Assembly (NCBI RefSeq): GCF_019042245.1
Contig: NZ_JAHQCX010000023.1
Span: forward strand, 19,681 to 83,680
Reading direction: 5' to 3'
Length of the DNA stretch: 64,000 nt
From: Diplocloster modestus
Lineage (GTDB): Bacteria > Bacillota > Clostridia > Lachnospirales > Lachnospiraceae
Positions 16,706 to 25,368 of the stretch are shown one piece after another. A program made the translations under genes and the position numbers. A model generated the notes under the pieces. That model ran no database searches. It was not told the DNA's origin and saw only the letters and a list, made by a program, of their open reading frames with translations. Within the stretch, counting starts at the first letter, position 1; the number at the start of each line of letters is the position of its first letter.

Positions 16706-19291
16706 ATGGCTTCACAATCGAGCAGAAAGCGCAGTGCGTCGCGGTCGAAAGCGAATACGAAAAAAAAACGTGCTGCGAAACGACGGAATAAAAATAGCCC
16801 GATCGGAATGGAAGTGGCCGTTTTGTTTTCTCTGGCGGCTGCCATATTTCTAATGATAAGCAATTTTGGAGTGGGCGGTTTTGTTGGTAAGACAGTCAGC
16901 TCCTTTTTCTTCGGATTATTCGGCTGGATGGAATATATATTTCCGGTTATTCTGTTTTTGGTTATCGCATTCTGTATTTCCAACAGGGACAACGGTATCG
17001 CAAAATTAAAGGCGGGAGCGGGCGTACTGCTGTTCCTGCTTTTGTGCGCGTTCATTCAGCAGGTGTCTGTCGGTTATTCCAAGGATACGCCCTTTAAAGA
17101 GATATATCAGCATGCGTCTGGGAGGGCAGCATCCGGAGGGCTGACGGGCGGATTGATGATAAATCTGTTAAGTCCTGCGCTGGGGACCGCAGGCGTCTAC
17201 ATTTTCCTGGTCATTTTAATGATCATCTGCCTTGTGGTCATCACCGAGCGCTCTTTCCTGGGCGGTGTAAAAAAAGGCGGAAAGAAGGTATACGATTCCG
17301 CGAAGGAGGATGTGGCCCGCAGGAAGGAACGTGCCGCTGAAAAACGCGAAGAGCGGGAGAAACGGATGGATAAAAAGGTATCCGGAGTTTCTTTGAATAC
17401 AAAGATTGATAAGAAGGAACAAAAAAAGCAAAAGGAAGAGAGTGCGTTAAAAGAACTGACCATGGAGGATGTCAAAGAGGCAGAGCTTCTGGATCAGTTT
17501 GATTTTCATATTTTCGAGCAGGAGCAGATGCCGATACCGGACATAGAGCCGGAGCCGGAGATATTCCCGGAGGTGGCGGCGGAGCTGCAGCATATGCCGG
17601 CCGGATCGGTGAAGAGTTCTGCACAAAGAGCTGAGGAGCACGTCGGGGAGATGCCGGATTCTCAGAGTTATTCGTATCATCATTCCCAGGATTCAGTCCC
17701 ATCCCAGAACCAGCCACAAACAAAGCCCCGTGAGGCAGACGGGGAGGTTCGGGAAGAAAACGTGGCGATGCAGACGGAGAAGGAGCTGGCCCAGGCGTCG
17801 GCGGTGTTCAAGGTGGAATATGTGTATCCGCCGTTCCGTCTTTTGAAGAAGGGAAACGGGGGCAGGTTTGGAGACTCCGAGCGGATGCTCAAAGAGACTG
17901 CCTTGAAATTGCAGCAGACGCTGCATAATTTTGGTGTAAATGTGACGGTGACGAATGTCAGCTGCGGACCGGCAGTTACCAGATATGAGCTTCAGCCGGA
18001 GCAGGGGGTAAAGGTCAGCCGTATCGTAAACCTGGCGGATGATATTAAGTTAAACCTGGCGGCGGCGGATATAAGGATCGAAGCGCCGATTCCCGGAAAA
18101 GCGGCAGTGGGGATCGAAGTTCCGAATAAAGAAAACAATCCTGTCATGTTAAGGGATCTGTTGGAAACCGATGATTTTCAGAAACATCCCTCCAAAATTG
18201 CTTTCGCGGTTGGAAAGGATATCTCCGGACAGACGGTGGTTACAGACATTGCTAAAATGCCCCATCTGCTGATCGCCGGTGCCACCGGGTCCGGTAAGTC
18301 GGTGTGTATCAATACGCTGATCATGAGTATTCTCTATAAGGCAGGGCCTGAGGATGTGAAACTGATCATGATCGACCCAAAGGTGGTGGAGTTAAGCGTC
18401 TACAATGGGATTCCCCACCTGTTTATACCGGTGGTTACCGATCCGAAAAAGGCGGCGGGCGCGCTGCACTGGGCGGTGGCTGAGATGGAAGACAGGTATC
18501 AGAAATTCGCGGAACGAAACGTCCGGGATATCAAAGGTTATAACGCGAAGATCGCGTCCATCGAAGACATCGAGGATGAAAATAAACCGCAGAAACTGCC
18601 GCAGATCGTGATCATTGTGGACGAGCTGGCAGACCTGATGATGGTCTCTCCCGGTGAGGTGGAAGAGTCGATCTGCCGCCTGGCACAATTGGCGCGGGCG
18701 GCGGGCCTGCATCTGATCCTGGCGACCCAGCGGCCCAGTGTGAATGTCATCACAGGCCTGATTAAGGCCAACATGCCTTCCAGGATCGCATTTTCTGTGA
18801 CTTCCGGCGTAGATTCCAGGACCATTATCGATATGAACGGCGCGGAAAAACTGTTGGGAAAAGGGGATATGCTCTTTTATCCCACCGGATATCAGAAACC
18901 GATCCGGGTGCAGGGGGCATTCGTATCCGACCGGGAAGTGGGAGATGTGGTGGAATTCCTTAAAAAGCAAAATACCGCTGCGCCCTACGATCCCAATATA
19001 GAGAGCCGGATCAACAGCGCGGTGTCCGGCGGTGGAGGAAGCGCTGCGGCACAGGACTCAGGCAGCGCGCGGGACGTATATTTTGAAGAGGCCGGTAAAT
19101 TTATCATAGACAAAGACAAGGCATCCATCGGGATGCTGCAAAGACAGTTCAAAATCGGCTTCAACCGTGCGGCCAGGATTATGGATCAGCTGGCGGAAGC
19201 CGGGGTGGTCGGGGAGGAAGAAGGTACCAAACCCCGTAAGATTCTTATGTCGATGGATGAATTTGCAAATTACATAGAGGAATATGTATAA
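16706..19291 (+). CDS. ftsK: FtsK/SpoIIIE-family DNA translocase
   Basis: The 861-residue translocase has a basic N-terminus, four hydrophobic segments (about 33-190), a long charged linker (about 195-370), the alpha/beta motor domains and a C-terminal winged-helix gamma domain. The motor has Walker A GATGSGKS near residue 525, Walker B IVIIVDELADLMM and RAAGLHLILATQRPSV. The gamma domain holds FNRAARIMDQLAEAGVVG, which reads KOPS/SRS-type sequences. It pumps chromosomal DNA through the septum during division or sporulation. The ATG at 16706 is preferred over TTG at 16700 because AGGAGG lies at ideal distance from the ATG. Confidence 0.95.
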   Translation: MASQSSRKRSASRSKANTKKKRAAKRRNKNSPIGMEVAVLFSLAAAIFLMISNFGVGGFVGKTVSSFFFGLFGWMEYIFPVILFLVIAFCISNRDNGIAKLKAGAGVLLFLLLCAFIQQVSVGYSKDTPFKEIYQHASGRAASGGLTGGLMINLLSPALGTAGVYIFLVILMIICLVVITERSFLGGVKKGGKKVYDSAKEDVARRKERAAEKREEREKRMDKKVSGVSLNTKIDKKEQKKQKEESALKELTMEDVKEAELLDQFDFHIFEQEQMPIPDIEPEPEIFPEVAAELQHMPAGSVKSSAQRAEEHVGEMPDSQSYSYHHSQDSVPSQNQPQTKPREADGEVREENVAMQTEKELAQASAVFKVEYVYPPFRLLKKGNGGRFGDSERMLKETALKLQQTLHNFGVNVTVTNVSCGPAVTRYELQPEQGVKVSRIVNLADDIKLNLAAADIRIEAPIPGKAAVGIEVPNKENNPVMLRDLLETDDFQKHPSKIAFAVGKDISGQTVVTDIAKMPHLLIAGATGSGKSVCINTLIMSILYKAGPEDVKLIMIDPKVVELSVYNGIPHLFIPVVTDPKKAAGALHWAVAEMEDRYQKFAERNVRDIKGYNAKIASIEDIEDENKPQKLPQIVIIVDELADLMMVSPGEVEESICRLAQLARAAGLHLILATQRPSVNVITGLIKANMPSRIAFSVTSGVDSRTIIDMNGAEKLLGKGDMLFYPTGYQKPIRVQGAFVSDREVGDVVEFLKKQNTAAPYDPNIESRINSAVSGGGGSAAAQDSGSARDVYFEEAGKFIIDKDKASIGMLQRQFKIGFNRAARIMDQLAEAGVVGEEEGTKPRKILMSMDEFANYIEEYV

Positions 19292-19326
19292 ATCACGGAG
19301 AATGATGTCAAAGGAGGCAGTAAGTT

Positions 19327-20997
19327 ATGAAAACGGATATTCAGATTGCACAGGAAGCCAGTATGGAGCCCATTCAAAAGGTGGCCGCAGCGCTGGGAAT
19401 CGAGGAAGAAGACCTGGAGCTTTATGGAAAGTACAAGGCAAAGCTTTCAGATGAACTTTGGGAAAAGGTAAAGGACCGGCCCGATGGAAAACTGATTCTG
19501 GTGACTGCGATCAATCCCACACCTGCGGGCGAGGGAAAGACAACCACTACGGTAGGATTGGGCGAAGCCTTCGGACGCTTGGGCAAAAAAGCGGTGATTG
19601 CCCTTAGAGAGCCCTCTCTGGGTCCCTGCTTTGGCATCAAAGGAGGCGCGGCCGGCGGCGGATATGCCCAGGTAGTGCCCATGGAGGATCTGAACCTTCA
19701 CTTTACCGGAGATTTTCATGCCATCACTTCCGCCAATAATCTGCTGGCTGCTCTGCTGGACAATCATATACAGCAGGGGAATGCGCTGGAAATCGACACG
19801 AGACAGGTGGTTTGGAAACGCTGTCTGGATATGAATGACAGGGTCTTGAGAAATGTGGTAGTGGGACTTGGCAGCAAAGGTGACGGTGTAGTCCGGGAAG
19901 ACCATTTCGTCATCACCGTTGCGTCGGAAATCATGGCTGTGCTGTGCCTCTCCAATGATATGGAAGATCTGAAACGGCGTCTGGGACGTATGATCGTCGC
20001 TTATACAAGAGCGGGAAAACCGGTAACCGCTGAGGAACTTCATGCTACCGGAGCGATGGCCGCTCTCTTGAAGGACGCGCTGAAACCGAATCTGATCCAG
20101 ACCCTGGAGCATACACCGGCGCTGGTCCATGGAGGACCGTTTGCGAACATCGCCCATGGGTGTAACAGTGTGAGAGCCACGAAGACAGCTTTGAAGCTGG
20201 CGGATTATGTCGTCACGGAGGCGGGATTCGGTGCGGATCTGGGTGCGGAGAAATTCTTTGACATCAAATGCAGGAAAGCGGGACTTAAGCCGGATGCCGT
20301 CGTGCTGGTGGCAACGGTCCGCGCATTAAAATATAACGGGGGCGTCCCCAAAGACCAGTTAAGCGGCGAAAATCTGGAGGCCCTGGAAAAAGGCATCGTC
20401 AATCTGGAGAAACATATTGAAAATCTCCAAAAATATGGTGTTCCGGTTGTTGTAACCCTGAATTCCTTTATAACCGATACAAAAGCGGAAATCGCTTTTG
20501 TAGAAAAATTCTGTAAAGACAGAGGATGTGAATTCGCCATTTCCGAGGTATGGGAAAAAGGAGGAGAAGGCGGCATTGCGCTTGCGGAAAAGGTTTTGGA
20601 TACCCTGTCTGCAAAAGAAAGCCATTTTCGAGTGCTGTATGATGACCAGCAGCCTTTGGCAGCAAAGATTGAGACGATAGCCAAAGAGATCTACGGTGCT
20701 GACGGCGTGGTATTCTCCGCTGCGGTGTCAAAAGAGCTGAAGCATCTGACGGAGCTGGGCTTTGGAAATCTTCCAGTCTGTATGGCGAAGACCCAGTATT
20801 CCCTGTCGGATGACGCTACCCTGTTAGGAAGGCCGGAAAACTTCACAGTCAATGTAAGGGAAGTATATATATCAGCGGGTGCCGGTTTTGTGGTAGCGAT
20901 TACCGGTGCGATCATGACGATGCCGGGGCTGCCGAAAAAACCGGCTGCAGACAGCATCGATGTGGATGAAAGCGGAAAAATAACAGGTTTATTCTAG
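19327..20997 (+). CDS. fhs: Formate--tetrahydrofolate ligase
   Basis: This 556-residue cytosolic enzyme joins formate to THF with ATP and is the entry step of one-carbon metabolism and of the methyl branch of the Wood-Ljungdahl pathway. The P-loop NPTPAGEGKTTTT is near residue 65, followed by REPSLGPCFGIKGGAAGGGYAQV and LHFTGDFHAITSANNLL, all diagnostic. The C-terminal GAGFVVAITGAIMTMPGLPKKPAA is intact. Length matches the usual ~556 residues. AAAGGAGG precedes the ATG. folD follows 21 bases downstream, so the two consecutive steps form one operon. Confidence 0.97.
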   Translation: MKTDIQIAQEASMEPIQKVAAALGIEEEDLELYGKYKAKLSDELWEKVKDRPDGKLILVTAINPTPAGEGKTTTTVGLGEAFGRLGKKAVIALREPSLGPCFGIKGGAAGGGYAQVVPMEDLNLHFTGDFHAITSANNLLAALLDNHIQQGNALEIDTRQVVWKRCLDMNDRVLRNVVVGLGSKGDGVVREDHFVITVASEIMAVLCLSNDMEDLKRRLGRMIVAYTRAGKPVTAEELHATGAMAALLKDALKPNLIQTLEHTPALVHGGPFANIAHGCNSVRATKTALKLADYVVTEAGFGADLGAEKFFDIKCRKAGLKPDAVVLVATVRALKYNGGVPKDQLSGENLEALEKGIVNLEKHIENLQKYGVPVVVTLNSFITDTKAEIAFVEKFCKDRGCEFAISEVWEKGGEGGIALAEKVLDTLSAKESHFRVLYDDQQPLAAKIETIAKEIYGADGVVFSAAVSKELKHLTELGFGNLPVCMAKTQYSLSDDATLLGRPENFTVNVREVYISAGAGFVVAITGAIMTMPGLPKKPAADSIDVDESGKITGLF

Positions 20998-21018
20998 GAG
21001 AAAAAGGAGTGAATGGGA

Positions 21019-21855
21019 ATGGCACGAATTATAGACGGAAAAATGATCTCCCAGCAGATCAAGGATGAGTGTAAAGAAGAGGTAGCGGTTTTAAAAGAGC
21101 AGGGAAAGAGTATCTGCCTTGCTGTAGTGCAGGTGGGCGCGGACCCGGCCTCCTCAATCTATGTGAATAACAAGAAAAAAGCATGCGCCTATATCGGGAT
21201 CGAGTCACTATCCTACGAACTGCCGGAAGAGACCACGCAGGAAGAACTGCTGTCTCTGGTAGAGAAGCTCAACCAGCAGAAAGATGTGAACGGAATTCTG
21301 GTTCAGCTGCCGCTGCCGGCGCACATTGATGAAGATAAAGTGATCCAGGCCATATCGCCTCTAAAAGACGTGGACGGCTTTCATCCGGCCAGTGTCGGTG
21401 CCATGTGCATCGGCCAGCCCGGCTTTTTGTCCTGTACACCGGCCGGTATTATCCAGCTGCTGAAGCGCTCTGACGTGGAGATCGCAGGCAAGGAGTGCGT
21501 GGTGATCGGACGAAGCAATATCGTTGGGAAGCCAATGGCGTTACTGCTCCTTCGGGAAAATGGGACCGTCACGGTGTGTCATTCCAAGACCCAAAATTTA
21601 AAAGAAGTGGCAAAGCGCGCGGATATACTGATCGCGGCCATAGGAAAACCCAGAATGATCAATCATGAATATATCAAAGAAGGAGCCGTCGTCATTGACG
21701 TTGGCATACACAGGGAAAATGGTAAAATGTGCGGGGATGTGGACTTTGCCGATGTGCTGGACCATGTCAGCGCGATTACCCCTGTTCCGGGAGGCGTAGG
21801 ACCAATGACCATCGCCATGCTGATGCGTAATTGCGTAGAATCAGCGAAAAGATAG
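21019..21855 (+). CDS. folD: Methylene-THF dehydrogenase / methenyl-THF cyclohydrolase
   Basis: This 278-residue bifunctional enzyme interconverts 10-formyl-, methenyl- and methylene-THF with NAD(P). Motifs are YVNNKKKACAYIGI with the catalytic Lys, QLPLPAHID, KDVDGFHPASVG, SCTPAGIIQLL, the nucleotide-binding GRSNIVGKPMALLL and the C-terminal PVPGGVGPMTIAML. It works directly on the product of Fhs, encoded just upstream. The ATG at 21019 is preferred because AGGAG lies 9 bases before it. An in-frame ATG at 21013 would give two more residues but is only 3 bases from that site. Confidence 0.96.
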   Translation: MARIIDGKMISQQIKDECKEEVAVLKEQGKSICLAVVQVGADPASSIYVNNKKKACAYIGIESLSYELPEETTQEELLSLVEKLNQQKDVNGILVQLPLPAHIDEDKVIQAISPLKDVDGFHPASVGAMCIGQPGFLSCTPAGIIQLLKRSDVEIAGKECVVIGRSNIVGKPMALLLLRENGTVTVCHSKTQNLKEVAKRADILIAAIGKPRMINHEYIKEGAVVIDVGIHRENGKMCGDVDFADVLDHVSAITPVPGGVGPMTIAMLMRNCVESAKR

Positions 21856-21870
21856 AAAGAACAGGCGGAA

Positions 21871-22779
21871 ATGACCATGCTTTGTAAAAAATGTGGGACT
21901 AAGCTGAAAGATGGACATGTGTACTGCGAGAAGTGCGGGGAACCTGTGCAGATCGTACCGGATTTTAATCCGCTGGATGAAGCGGTACTGGAAAATGTGG
22001 CCGGTATGATGAATCCGGAGGAAAAATCTGCCTCAGACTGGAAAGCAATACAGGAGAAACCAGTACAGGAGAAAACAGTACATACCCATTCCAAACCACA
22101 GTCTAAGGCGCTGACACCGCGAAGAAAATTATGGATTCTGGGTATTGCGGTGACGTTACTGATCACAGGAGGAGCGGTAGGCTTTCTCACCTACAGGAAT
22201 CATTCCTACACCTATCAATTCCAGAAAGCGCAGGAATACAGGGACAAGCAGAAGATCAGCAGGGCGATCGAATATCTGGAAAGGGCGATGGAATTAAAGC
22301 CTGAGGATCCGGCTGCTTATGAAACACTGGTTGAGATTTATACGGAACAGCACGAGGATGAGCAGGCAGTCGTTGTGCTGGAGCATATGATAGACGAAGG
22401 CCTTGCAACCGTGGAGGAATACGAAGAGCTCATTGGATTTTATAAAAAGGATGAGCGTATGAGTGATATTCCCGATCTGATACTGGACTGTACCGATCAG
22501 AACATCAGAAAAGAACTTTCCGTTTATATGGTGTCCGCTCCTGATGTCGATCTGGCACCTGGAATCTATTACAAAAATGTGGAGATTGAACTGCTGGCGG
22601 ACAAGGGAGAGATCTATTATACCTTTGACGGCTCACAGCCCACCCACAAGAGCCATCTGTATGTCCGCCCCATTATGCTGCGGGAAGGAAAAAATACCAT
22701 CCGCGCGGTGGCAGTCAGTGAGGACGGTTATTACAGCCAGGATATTACGCTGGAATACGAGATTAAACTTGATCAGTAA
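21871..22779 (+). CDS. Zinc-ribbon, TPR and chitobiase-C-like membrane protein
   Basis: A 302-residue protein with an N-terminal zinc ribbon (CKKCGTKL, CEKCGEPV), one membrane segment (about 87-107, LWILGIAVTLLITGGAVGF), a TPR-like helical region (about 117-200) and a C-terminal CHB_HEX_C-type domain (IYYTFDGSQPT, about 250-262). The topology puts the zinc ribbon in the cytoplasm and the TPR and beta domain outside. The function is unknown; such proteins are frequent in Lachnospiraceae. It starts 15 bases after folD and probably belongs to the fhs-folD transcript. The start has a moderate AGGCGGA site. Confidence 0.8.
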   Translation: MTMLCKKCGTKLKDGHVYCEKCGEPVQIVPDFNPLDEAVLENVAGMMNPEEKSASDWKAIQEKPVQEKTVHTHSKPQSKALTPRRKLWILGIAVTLLITGGAVGFLTYRNHSYTYQFQKAQEYRDKQKISRAIEYLERAMELKPEDPAAYETLVEIYTEQHEDEQAVVVLEHMIDEGLATVEEYEELIGFYKKDERMSDIPDLILDCTDQNIRKELSVYMVSAPDVDLAPGIYYKNVEIELLADKGEIYYTFDGSQPTHKSHLYVRPIMLREGKNTIRAVAVSEDGYYSQDITLEYEIKLDQ

Positions 22780-22842
22780 AAAGGAGTTTGTCACACTCCA
22801 GAAGTTTTTTATTCCAGAGGAGCACGTTTATATTGAATGAAA

Positions 22843-22870
22843 AGCACGGGCCAGATCACGGCCCGTGTTT
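22843..22870. terminator. Bidirectional terminator between convergent genes
   Basis: CACGGGCC (22845-22852) pairs with GGCCCGTG (22860-22867), with A-rich and T-rich flanks on either side. It separates the + strand TPR gene from the minus-strand xpt. Confidence 0.75.
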
Positions 22871-22906
22871 GTATTGGCTTCGTATGCAGTTTATGAATTA
22901 TATTGA

Positions 22907-23491
22907 CTACTCGTGAATAAATTCGATCAGATCCACATCCATTTTACCTATTCTGGCCAGAGAATAGACATCCAATCCCTGGTCCTCCAGTTTCAGCCTT
23001 CCGGGCTGGAAGGATTTCTCAATCAGAATGCCGATACCCGCAATCGTAGCATGCGCTTTGCGGATCAACCGAACCGCGCCTGTGGCGGCTTCCCCGTTAG
23101 CCAGAAAATCGTCCACGATCAGAATGTGGTCATTTTCTGATATGTAATTCTTGGCCATGGTCAGCTCGTAATCCACTCCCTTAGTAAAAGAGGTGACTTG
23201 TGTCTGCCATACATCGGTTTTCAGGGTTTTGGAAACCTGTTTCTTCAGGATTACCATGGGAACCCCTAATTCCTGTGCAGTGTAGACCGCCGGAGCAATA
23301 CCTGAACTTTCGATGGTGAATACTTTGGTAACACCTTGTCCGCGAAAATGATCGGCGATATCCTTTCCCATCTCATACATCAACTGTGGGTCGACCTGAT
23401 GATTAATAAAGCTGTCCACTTTCAGTATTGATTCATTTAATGCGTGTCCTTCTGCCAGAATTTTTTCTTCCAGTAATTTCACGATTTTCAC
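22907..23491 (-). CDS. xpt: Xanthine phosphoribosyltransferase
   Basis: This 194-residue cytosolic salvage enzyme converts xanthine and PRPP to XMP. The PRPP-binding loop is HILIVDDFLANGEAATG near residue 128, and the N-terminus LLEEKILAEGHALNESILKVDSFINHQVDP is typical of Xpt rather than adenine phosphoribosyltransferase. Length is normal. It follows aroE by only 72 bases on the same strand. That gap holds no guanine riboswitch and no pbuX partner follows, unlike the Bacillus xpt locus. AGGTG precedes the ATG. Confidence 0.95.
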   Translation of the reverse strand: MKIVKLLEEKILAEGHALNESILKVDSFINHQVDPQLMYEMGKDIADHFRGQGVTKVFTIESSGIAPAVYTAQELGVPMVILKKQVSKTLKTDVWQTQVTSFTKGVDYELTMAKNYISENDHILIVDDFLANGEAATGAVRLIRKAHATIAGIGILIEKSFQPGRLKLEDQGLDVYSLARIGKMDVDLIEFIHE

Positions 23492-23563
23492 CTCTTAATT
23501 TTATGTTGTTTTCATCATATCACAGATTAAATAAAAAAGGAATCCATAAGAATAGGATCTGAA

Positions 23564-24430
23564 TCAGGAAAAATATTTCTCCTTAATCACCGATACCGGC
23601 ATGTCCTGCCCAGTCCAGATACGGAAAGCCTCCGCTCCCTGATACAGCAGCATGTACAGTCCATTAAAGACCTGGCAGCCGCGATCCCGGGCCATCTGCA
23701 GCAGCCTGGTCTCCCTGGGATTATAGATCACATCCGAGACGATCAGATCCGGGCGCAGCATTCCAGAATCCGGAATAATACAGCCGTCCGCGTGAGGGCT
23801 CATTCCCACCGACGTGCCGTTAGTCAGGATCGCACTATCCGAGATACTATTTTTAAGCATCCGGTCATCCGGCAGCTCATACAGCGAAGCCCTGCAGGAC
23901 GTCTGCGCATTCAGCTTATCGATCAGATTCTGAGCACGGGACCAGAACTGATCCTTAATGCTGAACAGATCAATCTGCGCCACGCCGTCCAGCGCGGCCT
24001 GCACACAGACCGCGGTAGCCGCGCCGCCGGCGCCCAGCAGAGTCATCTTTTTTCCTATAATATCATGACCGGCATCTCTTACCGCGCACATATATCCCAC
24101 ACCATCCGTATTATGACCGGTGAGTACCCCATCGTCATTGACAATCGTATTCACCGCGCCGATCATCTGTGCGGCAGGGGAAAGACGGTCCGCCAGTTCG
24201 CACATCCGGTTTTTATCCGGCATCGTCAGATTAAAGCCCCTGACATTCAAAACCCTCAGGCCTTCCACTGCGGTTTTCAAATCCTCACAGCCCACATCGA
24301 ATGCCAGATAAACATAGTCCAGTCCCAGCCGCGCAAACGATTCGTTATGCATCATGGGAGAAATACTATGTGCAACCGGGCTGCCCAATAAACCGGTTAA
24401 CCGGGTATGCCCGGTAATCTGTTTTTCCAT
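23564..24430 (-). CDS. aroE: Shikimate dehydrogenase
   Basis: The 288-residue enzyme reduces 3-dehydroshikimate to shikimate with NADPH in aromatic amino acid synthesis. Visible motifs are LLGSPVAHSISPMMHNESF (substrate Ser residues), FNLTMPDKNRM with the catalytic Lys, GAVNTIVNDDGVLTGHNTDG, the glycine-rich GAGGAATAV and YNPRETRLL. The typical VPHK motif reads MPDK here, as in the AroE/YdiB branch used by several Clostridia. It stands apart from other aro genes. AAAGGAG lies upstream of the ATG, which is 90 bases from long-hairpin copy 2. Confidence 0.93.
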   Translation of the reverse strand: MEKQITGHTRLTGLLGSPVAHSISPMMHNESFARLGLDYVYLAFDVGCEDLKTAVEGLRVLNVRGFNLTMPDKNRMCELADRLSPAAQMIGAVNTIVNDDGVLTGHNTDGVGYMCAVRDAGHDIIGKKMTLLGAGGAATAVCVQAALDGVAQIDLFSIKDQFWSRAQNLIDKLNAQTSCRASLYELPDDRMLKNSISDSAILTNGTSVGMSPHADGCIIPDSGMLRPDLIVSDVIYNPRETRLLQMARDRGCQVFNGLYMLLYQGAEAFRIWTGQDMPVSVIKEKYFS

Positions 24431-24519
24431 GTTTTTCTACTCCTTTTCCAGAATTATATCCATCTTAACCAAATCCTATCTTTCTGTCAATGGGGAGCTG
24501 CTAAGGGCTGCTGAGGGCC

Positions 24520-24802
24520 GGAGTGTGCAGGAGCAAGGAGGACTTCCGGGAAGGGGGAACAAAAGGAACGGGTGCCGAATCGCTTCGTCCGTGTCTAAGA
24601 ACGGGTAACTCCGAAGAGGCCGAAACCTCTTATTCGCAGGACCCGGGGCAAACTCGCCAAAAAGCGGCTCAAACAGTGCCCCGGGTCCTGCGAAGTTTCG
24701 TCCTCTTCTGCGTAACCCGTTCTAAGACACGGCCTCAAGCGATTCGGCACCCGTTCCTTTTGTTCCCCCTTCCCGGAAGTCCTCCTTGCTCCTGCACACT
24801 CC
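24520..24802 (+). repeat. Long hairpin element, copy 2 (283 bp)
   Basis: The outer ~66 bases on each side are perfect reverse complements (GGAGTGTGCAGG... and ...CCTGCACACTCC). The arm sequence differs strongly from copies 1, 3 and 4. Conserved core blocks are all present: CTAAGAACGGGTAACTCCGAAG split over the internal loop, AACCTCTTATT, GCAGGACCCGGGG, CAAACTCGCCAAAAAG, CTCAAACAGTG, GTCCTGCGA, TTCTGCGTAA and CCGTTCTAAG. The length is identical to copy 1. It lies between divergent aroE and trkH. Confidence 0.9.
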
Positions 24803-24914
24803 TACTTTGGAGAGACACTTAGATGCAAAATCATACCTGGGATACTTTAGACTCTGAATACTTTAGACTTCTAATACTATTGTCGGAACATGCATGCAGG
24901 CCTTTTGTAAAGCA

Positions 24915-25193
24915 GGGAAGAGAGGGAAGCGGCGGGGCCTTGGAACCGGGCGGCTCATCGCCTGGGGCCAAATCACTTGAGGCCGGGACTTAGAACAGCT
25001 TACGCAGAAGGCGGGAGAACCTCGCAGGGCCTGGAACACTGTCCGAGCCGGTTTTTGGCGAGTTTGTTCCGGGTCCTGCCAATAAGAGGTTCTCCCGCCT
25101 TCGGAGTTAGCTGTTCTTAGTTCCGGCCGAAGTGATTTGACCCCAGGCGATGAGCCGCCCGGTTCCAAGGCCCCGCCGCTTCCCTCTCTTCCC
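24915..25193 (-). repeat. Long hairpin element, copy 3 (279 bp, inverted)
   Basis: Outer arms of about 62 bases (GGGAAGAGAGGG... and ...CCCTCTCTTCCC) are complementary with one mismatch. The core lies in the opposite orientation to copies 1 and 2. Read on the minus strand it has CTAAGAACAGCTAACTCCG, AACCTCTTATT, GGCAGG, CAAACTCGCCAAAAACC, CTCGGACAGTG, CCCTGCGAGG, TTCTGCGTAAG and TGTTCTAAG. It is only 112 bases from copy 2. In the short stretch between them ATACTTTAGACT occurs twice. Confidence 0.9.
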
Positions 25194-25264
25194 GTCCCTT
25201 TAGCAGAAAATCTCAACATAGCTGTCATCAGCAATACAATTTCCATAATTAATACAAATATAAC

Positions 25265-25293
25265 TTGCAACCGGAGGCGTGAAAGGTTATAAT
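25265..25293 (+). promoter_or_regulatory. Promoter of trkH
   Basis: TTGCAA (25265-25270) and a perfect TATAAT (25288-25293) are spaced by 17 bases. The leader to the ATG would be about 70 bases. Confidence 0.7.
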
Positions 25294-25368
25294 TAGGCTT
25301 TGTAAAGTACCGGACCAGAGCATGAGATGTGCAAAATAGAACCGTGTTTCGGTGAGCAGAGGAATACC

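Noticed and set aside
23492..23563. Guanine riboswitch upstream of xpt
   Set aside because: The aroE-xpt gap is only 72 bases, with no three-way-junction consensus.
24915..25270. Minus-strand ORF covering long-hairpin copy 3
   Set aside because: It reads through the palindromic arms and has no homology-like features.
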